From assembly GCA_900556665.1 (NCBI GenBank), contig USPX01000130.1, positions 1-5,914 of the forward strand: a stretch of DNA of 5,914 nucleotides, given 5' to 3'. A model generated the notes under the pieces. That model ran no database searches. It was not told the origin of the DNA and saw only the letters and a program-made list of their open reading frames with translations. This DNA is from an uncultured Eubacteriales bacterium. GTDB lineage: Bacteria > Bacillota_A > Clostridia > Lachnospirales > Cellulosilyticaceae. How positions within the stretch are numbered: the stretch's first letter is position 1; each line of letters begins with the position of its first letter. Positions 1-4,921 of this stretch are shown one piece after another. The position numbers were made by a program, and so were the translations under genes.

Positions 1-2030
1 TAATGGGCATTTTTATAAAGCCACACTGTTTGTGCGTTTAAATCTGGTGCCACACGAGGAATAAGTGCACCCTTTTTCTCTTCTATATAATATTTCTTCA
101 TAATAGGATCAATAGATGGTGTTGTGCCTGAAATAATGGATGTAGAACTTGTAGGTGCAATAGCTAATAAATACCCGTTACGCATACCACTTTGGGCTAC
201 TTTATCTTTTAAGCTTAACCACATTTCACTATCATAATGACGTTTTTCAAAATAAGCACCTGTTTGCCAGTCACTTCCTTTAAAATGACTATACATTCCT
301 TTTTCTTCTGCTAACTGACTACTTGCTTTAATTGCATAGAAGTTAATCTTCTCAAATAAATCTTCAACATAATCAAGATGAGCCTGTGATTCAAATGGAA
401 TATCTTTTTTAGCAAGTAAATGATGATAACCGCTTGCCCCAAGTCCAATAGGTCTATAGCCTCTATTGGTCACTTTGGCATAATCTAATGGATAGAAGTT
501 TAAATCAATAACATTATCTAATGCTCTTGTAATTGTATAAACTACTGATTCAAGTTCCTCCTCTTCAATATTAGGTAATGTAAGAGAAGCTAAATTACAT
601 ACTACGAAGTCACCAGCTCCCATACTTTCTACAATCACAGTTTGGCCATCAATTTCTTTAATCTCTCTTTTAATGCCTTTAATCTCACTCATATTCTGAG
701 CAATCTCTGTACATAAGTTAGAACAATAAATTATTCCTTCATGTCCATTAGGATTCATCTTATTGACTGTATCACGGTTAAAAGTAAATGGTGCTCCAGT
801 TTCTACTGAAGATTTTAAAATGAGACGAATTAAATCTTTAATCTTAACTGTACGTTTATGCACTTTAGGATTGTTGATACATTCTAAATAGCGTTTTTCC
901 CATTCTTCACCGTAGTAATCTTCTAATGCATACCCCATAACTATTTTAATTTCATGAGGACACATTAAATGCCAATCTCCCTCAATATCTTCTTTAGCTA
1001 TTTTCCAGAATAAATCAGGATAACATACTCCAGTAAATACATCATGGGCTTTCATTCTATCGTCCCCATTATTTGTTTTAAGTTGTAAGAACTCTGGTAA
1101 ATCTCTATGCCATGCATCTAAGTAACAAGCTACTGCCCCTTGTCTTACTCCTAACTGATCTACTGCTGTAGCTGTATCATTTGCAAGTTTAATCCAACGA
1201 ATCACGCCCCCAGCTGCGCCTTCAAACCCACGGATACTACTTCCATTGGCACGTACCTTTCCAAAGTAAAGTCCCATGCCGCCACCAAACTTTGAAACTT
1301 GTGCAAAGTTAGTAATACTTCTATAAATACCCTCTAAACTATCTGGCACTGTATCAATAAAACATGATGAAAGTTGATAATAAGGTTTACGTGCATTAGA
1401 CATTGTTGGTGTAGCTACTGTAACTTTAAGCTTACTTAAGATATCATAAAACGCCTTTGCCCATTTCACCTTTTCTTTCTCATTTAAAGCTAAATGCATC
1501 GCAATCCCCATAAACATCTCTTGTGGTGTTTCTAAAATTTCATGACTATGACTTTTAATAACATAGCGATTTAAAAGTAAATCAAGTCCACTATAATTTA
1601 ATAAATTTGTACGTTCTTCTACCATATAATCAGCAAGAGACATGACTTCTTCTTTACTATAGTTTTCTAAAATATATTCACCATATAAATTTTCTTTTGT
1701 TAAGTAGCAAATTTTATCATAAAAATTTGTAATACCTATTTGCGCCATACGTTCATTTATTTCTGCTTTTGCTTTCCCCATTAAAAGACGTGAAGCAATA
1801 AACTCCCATTTAGGTGCCTCCTTTGTAATCATTTCTACTGCTGCTTTAATAAGTGTACTTAGTACTGCCTGCCCATTCATTCCTTCTTTATACATAATTT
1901 GCATTCTTGTATAAAGCTTTTCTAAGTTATAAGCCTCCTCTTTATACTCAGCTTGTATTTGCTTAAGAATTTCTATTATATGCTCTTGCAAACTAAATGT
2001 CTCAAAAGCCTGTATCTCAAATTTACACAT
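1..2030 (-). CDS. nrdA: Class I ribonucleoside-diphosphate reductase large (alpha) subunit, 3' end beyond window
   Basis: The gene encodes the catalytic subunit of aerobic ribonucleotide reductase, which makes deoxyribonucleoside diphosphates in the cytoplasm with a radical-bearing beta subunit (NrdB). The 676 codons read here are open to the edge. Visible landmarks are redox Cys223 (QLSSCF), the active-site trio Asn438-x-Cys440-x-Glu442 (SNLCTEI), the second redox Cys478 (VVCNLASL) and the phosphate loop near 625-631 (APTSSTS). The C-terminal tyrosine pair and Cys tail expected at about 730-760 lie outside the window. The ATG at 2028-2030 has AAAGGG eight bases upstream, and an in-frame TAG lies two codons upstream, so no longer N-terminus is possible in this frame. 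The N-terminus is odd: residues 12-90 resemble the later part of an ATP-cone, but the initial V-x-K-R-D-G strand is missing. Class Ib NrdE is the alternative name; the distance to the first redox Cys fits NrdA better. An nrdB gene is expected to the left but not seen. Confidence 0.95.
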   Translation of the reverse strand, partial: MCKFEIQAFETFSLQEHIIEILKQIQAEYKEEAYNLEKLYTRMQIMYKEGMNGQAVLSTLIKAAVEMITKEAPKWEFIASRLLMGKAKAEINERMAQIGITNFYDKICYLTKENLYGEYILENYSKEEVMSLADYMVEERTNLLNYSGLDLLLNRYVIKSHSHEILETPQEMFMGIAMHLALNEKEKVKWAKAFYDILSKLKVTVATPTMSNARKPYYQLSSCFIDTVPDSLEGIYRSITNFAQVSKFGGGMGLYFGKVRANGSSIRGFEGAAGGVIRWIKLANDTATAVDQLGVRQGAVACYLDAWHRDLPEFLQLKTNNGDDRMKAHDVFTGVCYPDLFWKIAKEDIEGDWHLMCPHEIKIVMGYALEDYYGEEWEKRYLECINNPKVHKRTVKIKDLIRLILKSSVETGAPFTFNRDTVNKMNPNGHEGIIYCSNLCTEIAQNMSEIKGIKREIKEIDGQTVIVESMGAGDFVVCNLASLTLPNIEEEELESVVYTITRALDNVIDLNFYPLDYAKVTNRGYRPIGLGASGYHHLLAKKDIPFESQAHLDYVEDLFEKINFYAIKASSQLAEEKGMYSHFKGSDWQTGAYFEKRHYDSEMWLSLKDKVAQSGMRNGYLLAIAPTSSTSIISGTTPSIDPIMKKYYIEEKKGALIPRVAPDLNAQTVWLYKNAH

Positions 2031-2087
2031 ATCCTATGCCCTTTCTATAATAACGTAATCTATAATCAACTTATTTCATAATGATTT

Positions 2088-2103
2088 TTATCATATGTAG
2101 TAT
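2088..2103. promoter_or_regulatory. NrdR-box-like site, second of pair
   Basis: The plus strand reads TTATCATATGTAGTAT, identical at 14 of 16 positions to the minus-strand reading of the box at 2119-2134. The two starts are 31 bp apart with 15 bp between them, which is the spacing known for paired NrdR boxes (about three helical turns). Alone the site is weak (10 of 16 to consensus); the pairing and position carry the call. Confidence 0.55.
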
Positions 2104-2118
2104 CTTAACGCTCCAAAA

Positions 2119-2134
2119 ATACTATATATGATAG
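2119..2134. promoter_or_regulatory. NrdR-box-like site, proximal to nrdA -10
   Basis: This 16-mer reads CTATCATATATAGTAT on the minus strand. By my count it matches the published NrdR consensus (ACACwATATATwGTGT) at 11 of 16 positions, including the central ATATATAG. It overlaps the last bases of the nrdA -10. It also lies within a perfect 7-5-7 inverted repeat, ATACTAT-N5-ATAGTAT, at 2119-2137. NrdR is the Zn-finger/ATP-cone repressor of ribonucleotide reductase genes. Confidence 0.6.
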
Positions 2135-2161
2135 TATACCCTTTTTAATAATTATTTTCTA
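2133..2161 (-). promoter_or_regulatory. Probable nrdA promoter (sigma-A type)
   Basis: On the minus strand, TAGAAA (plus 2156-2161, 4 of 6 matches to TTGACA) is followed after exactly 17 bases by TATACT (plus 2133-2138, 5 of 6 matches to TATAAT). Transcription would start near 2126 and leave a leader of about 95 bases before the nrdA ATG. The two NrdR-like boxes overlap the -10 and the early transcribed region, which fits repression. Confidence 0.6.
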
Positions 2162-2262
2162 GTAATAATTTATATTTTATTTTGTACCTTAGAGTTATGT
2201 GTAGTTTATGTTATTTTAATCTCATTAACTCTCACTTTCTTACAAGGGAGCAAATAATTTCA

Positions 2263-2326
2263 ATCTATTTTATATACATACGCTAAGTAATCTATTGTTT
2301 TTATAGATTTTATATTCAAAATAGAT
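2263..2326. repeat. Nested inverted repeat upstream of rpsD promoter
   Basis: ATCTATTTT (2263-2271) is a perfect inverted match to AAAATAGAT (2318-2326). Between them lies a second perfect inverted repeat, AATCTAT (2289-2295) and ATAGATT (2303-2309), with a 7-base loop. All arms share an ATCTAT core. The element lies upstream of the best rpsD promoter, so it would be DNA-level unless transcription starts further upstream. AT richness makes chance repeats fairly likely. Confidence 0.4.
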
Positions 2327-2339
2327 AAACTTTGATTTT

Positions 2340-2362
2340 TTATTGAAAATGACTTTCATTAA
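2340..2362. promoter_or_regulatory. Fur-family-like 7-1-7 palindrome over the rpsD -35
   Basis: The core TGAAAAT-G-ACTTTCA (2344-2358) is a 7-1-7 inverted repeat. Extending to 2340-2362 gives 9 pairs out of 11 around the centre at 2351. Against the Bacillus Fur-family pattern TGATAAT-N-ATTATCA the core matches 11 of 14 positions. Its place over the -35 TTGAAA would suit a repressor. Which family member (Fur, Zur or PerR) might bind cannot be told from sequence. Confidence 0.45.
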
Positions 2363-2370
2363 TTTATGAT
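2343..2370 (+). promoter_or_regulatory. Probable rpsD promoter (sigma-A type)
   Basis: TTGAAA (2343-2348) and TATGAT (2365-2370) are separated by 16 bases, each 5 of 6 to consensus. Transcription would begin near 2377 and leave a leader of about 45 bases. A second perfect TATAAT at 2380-2385 lacks a good -35 and is the alternative. The -35 is overlapped by the palindrome at 2340-2362. Confidence 0.55.
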
Positions 2371-2423
2371 TCATGTTATTATAATCACATGATAAGCTTA
2401 TTATTAAATGTTAGGAGGACAAT

Positions 2424-3011
2424 ATGGCAAAAATGATGGGTCCACGTTTTAAGATGTGCCGAAGCCTTGGATTAAACGTAGTAGGACATCCTAAAGCAAT
2501 GGACAGAGCAACAAATACAACAAGTAGGGACAGCAAAAAACTCTCTGATTATGGTACTCAATTACTTGAGAAACAACGATTAAGAGCATATTATGGGGTT
2601 TTAGAAAAGCAGTTTGCTAAATACGTAAACAAGGCATTTAAAGCAGGCTCAAACCCTGGTCCAATTTTCTTATCAGCTCTTGAAACAAGATTTGATAATA
2701 TGGTATATAGAATGGGATTTGCTCGTTCTATCCGCCAAGCAAGACAAATGGTTAACCATGGACATTTTCTTATTAATGGCAAGAAAGTCGATAGACCTTC
2801 TTATGCTATTAAAATTGGTGATGTTATTTCACTTAAAGAAAAATCTCAAGATTTACAAATTTTCAAGGATAACATGGAACTTTCTACAGATTATCCATAC
2901 CTTAATGTAGACCGCGATAAACTTCAAGGTACGCTTATTAGGATGCCAGAGCGTGACGAGCTTCCTATTGAGATCAACGAACAGCTCATTATCGAATACT
3001 ACTCAAGATAA
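2424..3011 (+). CDS. rpsD: 30S ribosomal protein S4, cysteine-poor stand-alone type
   Basis: S4 binds the 5' domain of 16S rRNA early in 30S assembly and contributes to decoding accuracy and mRNA entry. The 195 residues are close to the usual 200-206. The N-terminal part has MGPRFKMCR at 5-13 and KLSDYGTQLLEKQ at 39-51. The S4 RNA-binding domain covers about 88-141, and the protein ends in the typical EINEQLIIEYYSR. The only cysteine is Cys12, at the position of the second Cys of Zn-binding S4 proteins. The conserved PGQHG loop before the KLSDYG motif is absent; the segment at 28-38 is short and reads RATNTTSRDSK. AGGAGG lies five bases before the ATG. The gene is monocistronic, whereas Clostridia usually keep rpsD beside rpsK and rpoA, so this may be a second S4 copy of the S4 B kind found in some clostridia. 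The family call is certain; paralogue status is inferred. Confidence 0.97.
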   Translation: MAKMMGPRFKMCRSLGLNVVGHPKAMDRATNTTSRDSKKLSDYGTQLLEKQRLRAYYGVLEKQFAKYVNKAFKAGSNPGPIFLSALETRFDNMVYRMGFARSIRQARQMVNHGHFLINGKKVDRPSYAIKIGDVISLKEKSQDLQIFKDNMELSTDYPYLNVDRDKLQGTLIRMPERDELPIEINEQLIIEYYSR

Positions 3012-3048
3012 TTTTAATCACGCATTTAGAACCAATATATCTTAAATG

Positions 3049-3075
3049 AATAATGGTCTTAGAACCACCATTATT
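3049..3075. repeat. Hairpin downstream of rpsD without a T run
   Basis: AATAATGGT (3049-3057) pairs perfectly with ACCATTATT (3067-3075) around a 9-base loop, CTTAGAACC. The plus strand continues with CCCCT and then seven A, and the minus strand also lacks a T run, so it is not a standard intrinsic terminator. It may stabilise the rpsD 3' end or terminate weakly. Its apex is the same as that of the neighbouring terminator. Confidence 0.6.
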
Positions 3076-3080
3076 CCCCT

Positions 3081-3117
3081 AAAAAAAGGCTATGGATTTA
3101 GAACCTCCATAGCCTTT
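3081..3117 (-). terminator. Intrinsic terminator of the GNAT gene, possibly also used by rpsD
   Basis: AAAGGCTATGG (3085-3095) pairs perfectly over 11 bp with CCATAGCCTTT (3107-3117), loop 11 bases. On the minus strand the stem runs directly into seven T (complement of 3081-3087), giving a strong rho-independent terminator eight bases after the stop of the acetyltransferase gene. On the plus strand only TTT follows before AGCC, so termination of rpsD here would be weaker. Confidence 0.85.
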
Positions 3118-3124
3118 AGCCATT

Positions 3125-3883
3125 TTATAAACCTTTTTCTTCTAGAAATTTTATAAACTTCTTATCCGATAAAATTTCATGTGTGACAAATTGCCCATTA
3201 TAAAACAAACTAAAAGTTGTCCATGGTGATGGGCTATTTTGTGCTTCTTCTTTTGTTTCTATCTTTTTAGTATATACAGTTACATTTCTTTCATTTGCAA
3301 TATCTTTTATAATGCCAATATATTTTTCTGTGAAAGGACATTGATTGGTATAATAAATCACTAGCCCTTCATCAGATATAGTTGGATTCTTAACACATTC
3401 CTTAAAGCTAGGTTTATCACCATCTTCTGCAAAAGGTAAGTAATATAGTTGATATCCCCCTTCTATTTCATCTGCTACCTTAAATCTCTTATACTTTAAA
3501 TATTTAGGATCTGCTAAATAAGGCATCTTTTTCTTAGACGCCAATATTACAAGGCCCTTTTTACCTTGATTTTTTGCATCTTGAATGCAAGATTCTAACA
3601 GTAGATTTGAAATGCCTTGTCCTTTATATTGACCAGATACCCACAAACAATTAATAAAAATATACCCTTCTGCATTCACAGGACTCCAAGCATTTTCTCC
3701 TGGGATATATTCAATAAAAACTTTTCCCCTTACATCTGCCTTTTTAAACACTAATCCTTCTTCGAATCTTTCTGTTAGCCAAGCTTTTTTGGATGCCACA
3801 GCACACTCACCTTTTTTATCTGCAATGGCACAACATATATGTTCCTTATCTATATTTTCTTTGGTCACACTTATAATATTCAT
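3125..3883 (-). CDS. YoaP-type GNAT family N-acetyltransferase with thioredoxin-like C-terminal domain
   Basis: The N-terminal half (about 1-150) is a GNAT acetyltransferase that would transfer an acetyl group from acetyl-CoA to an unknown amine. The acetyl-CoA binding turn is Q85-YK-G88-Q-G90, after the strand YIFINCLWVSG. The C-terminal part (about 172-252) resembles the YoaP-like domain: strand LVIYYTN, then C182-P-F-T, a helix, and SPSPWTTFSLFYNGQF at 217-232. That order recalls a thioredoxin/glutaredoxin fold in which the second active-site Cys is Thr185. There are seven cysteines (17, 18, 27, 79, 99, 163, 182). The length of 252 residues is close to Bacillus YoaP. AGGGGGTG (3891-3898) lies seven bases before the ATG. 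The gene is monocistronic with its own terminator, and divergent from the SDR gene. The substrate is unknown. Confidence 0.9.
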   Translation of the reverse strand: MNIISVTKENIDKEHICCAIADKKGECAVASKKAWLTERFEEGLVFKKADVRGKVFIEYIPGENAWSPVNAEGYIFINCLWVSGQYKGQGISNLLLESCIQDAKNQGKKGLVILASKKKMPYLADPKYLKYKRFKVADEIEGGYQLYYLPFAEDGDKPSFKECVKNPTISDEGLVIYYTNQCPFTEKYIGIIKDIANERNVTVYTKKIETKEEAQNSPSPWTTFSLFYNGQFVTHEILSDKKFIKFLEEKGL

Positions 3884-3900
3884 TTTTCTTCACCCCCTAT

Positions 3901-3914
3901 ATACCTAGCGGTAT
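3901..3914. promoter_or_regulatory. Short palindrome in the GNAT leader, possible operator or hairpin
   Basis: ATACC-TAGC-GGTAT is a perfect 5-4-5 inverted repeat. On the minus strand it sits between two purine-rich Shine-Dalgarno-like stretches: GGGAGG (complement of 3915-3920) upstream and the working AGGGGGTG (3891-3898) downstream. It could be a repressor site or an RNA hairpin next to the ribosome binding site. I found no convincing -35/-10 pair for this gene; the best is TAGACA (3951-3956) with TTTAAA 19 bases on. Confidence 0.35.
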
Positions 3915-4007
3915 CCTCCCTATATTTTAAACTTCATTATTTCTAACTAATGTCTATATTATATCCCAAATAATAAGTTTTTAAAATTAATTATATTAGG
4001 AATTTTA

Positions 4008-4016
4008 TGATATAAT
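4008..4016 (+). promoter_or_regulatory. Extended -10 promoter of the SDR gene
   Basis: TGATATAAT at 4008-4016 is a TGn extended -10 with a perfect TATAAT hexamer; the -35 region is poor, as extended -10 promoters allow. A second TATAAT at 4022-4027 is an alternative. The leader would be about 35 bases. Confidence 0.5.
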
Positions 4017-4058
4017 TAATTTATAATATACTATACATATAAAGAATGGGGATGAATT

Positions 4059-4868
4059 ATGAAAACTGCATTAATTACTGGTGCAACTGGTGGATTAGGT
4101 GAATGTTGGGCCAAAAAATTAGCTCAAGAAGGTTACAATCTTATCATTACTGGAAGAAACTCAAAAAAATTAAATTTAATTAAAGAGGATTTGCTTTCTA
4201 AATATACTATCAAAGTAGACTGTATAGTTGCTGATTTATCACTGGCTAAAGACCTTAATAACTTATTAAATATGATTGAAAGTAGAAACGATATTTATTT
4301 CTTTGTAATGGCAGCTGGCTTTGCTGTACCAACACCTTTTGATGCTGATAATCTCTCAAGACAAATGGACCAAGTTGATGTTCAAGTCATTGCAACCACT
4401 AACCTTACTCATGCTGTATTAAAGCAAATGAATGCCCGTAATGAAGGTACAATTATCTTAGTAAGTTCAACAATGGCTTACTATAGTGTGCCAGGTAATG
4501 CTATCCATTGCGCTTGTAAAAGCTTTATTAACACCTTTGCAGAAAGCCTTGCTGCTGAAATGATTTATACTAATATAAAAGTACAAGCTCTAACTCCAGG
4601 ATTAATGCATACAGGCTTCCACTCAACCTCTGACTTTGCTGAAATTGGTAATGCTTCTTTTGGCCCTGACTTTATGTTTATGGCACCTGAAAAGGTGGTT
4701 GATTACTCTTATAAGAAATTAAACTCTCATAAAGTCATTGTCATTCCTGGTTTTGGTAACCGCAGATCTGTTAAAATGAAAAAACTTATGAGTTATATAT
4801 TTAAGAAAACAGTTATGGGAGATAATATGGGACGTCCTATCCCTCCAAAATCTTCTTATAATCGCTAA
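4059..4868 (+). CDS. Short-chain dehydrogenase/reductase (SDR) with altered catalytic residues
   Basis: This is a 269-residue cytoplasmic Rossmann-fold protein of the classical SDR type, nearest in style to the DltE/YqjQ-like group. The nucleotide motif TGATGGLG is at 7-14, and Arg33 after the second strand (TGR) suggests NADP(H) preference. The acidic turn is AD at 58-59, and AAG at 85-87 stands for the usual NAG. Catalytic Ser137 (VSST) and Lys154 are present. The tyrosine of the YxxxK motif is replaced by His150 (HCACK), and the usual Asn of the VNV motif is Gln109 (VDVQV). The C-terminal tail (about 225-269) has the VIPGFGNR motif seen in this subgroup. GGGGATG precedes the ATG. The gene is monocistronic with its own promoter and terminator. 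The natural substrate is unknown, and it may use a modified mechanism or have a non-catalytic role. Confidence 0.9.
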   Translation: MKTALITGATGGLGECWAKKLAQEGYNLIITGRNSKKLNLIKEDLLSKYTIKVDCIVADLSLAKDLNNLLNMIESRNDIYFFVMAAGFAVPTPFDADNLSRQMDQVDVQVIATTNLTHAVLKQMNARNEGTIILVSSTMAYYSVPGNAIHCACKSFINTFAESLAAEMIYTNIKVQALTPGLMHTGFHSTSDFAEIGNASFGPDFMFMAPEKVVDYSYKKLNSHKVIVIPGFGNRRSVKMKKLMSYIFKKTVMGDNMGRPIPPKSSYNR

Positions 4869-4878
4869 TTTAAAGATA

Positions 4879-4911
4879 AAAAGAGAGCTTTCTATTTGAA
4901 AGCTCTCTTTT
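4879..4911. terminator. Bidirectional intrinsic terminator between SDR and surface-protein genes
   Basis: AAAAGAGAGCTTTC (4879-4892) and GAAAGCTCTCTTTT (4898-4911) pair over 14 bp with a 5-base loop. The stem carries A at the left base and T at the right base, so both transcripts end in a T-rich tail. It serves the two convergent genes, starting ten bases after the SDR stop and ending ten bases before the surface-protein stop. Confidence 0.9.
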
Positions 4912-4921
4912 GCTACTTAAT

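Larger units (their letters stand above)
2031..2423. other. Divergent nrdA/rpsD intergenic control region
   Basis: This is a 393-base stretch without a gene. No reading frame with a credible start and ribosome binding site was found. It contains the nrdA promoter and its paired NrdR-like boxes (2088-2161), a very AT-rich middle part (about 2162-2260) with nothing I can name, a nested inverted repeat (2263-2326), and the rpsD promoter with an overlapping palindrome (2340-2370). The rpsD ribosome binding site AGGAGG is at 2413-2418. Confidence 0.8.

Noticed and set aside
1..2030. nrdA as a pseudogene because of its short N-terminus
   Set aside because: The frame is unbroken over 676 codons, all visible catalytic residues are present, and it has a promoter, a ribosome binding site and likely operators.
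2081..2094. ATGAT-TTTT-ATCAT palindrome near the nrdA start as a Fur box
   Set aside because: The spacing is not that of a 7-1-7 Fur-family site, and most of the similarity is AT richness. It also overlaps the better supported NrdR-like box.
2591..2910. Short frames on either strand inside rpsD (2591-2782 minus and 2680-2910 plus)
   Set aside because: Both overlap the highly conserved S4 coding sequence and have no start signals or recognisable protein features.
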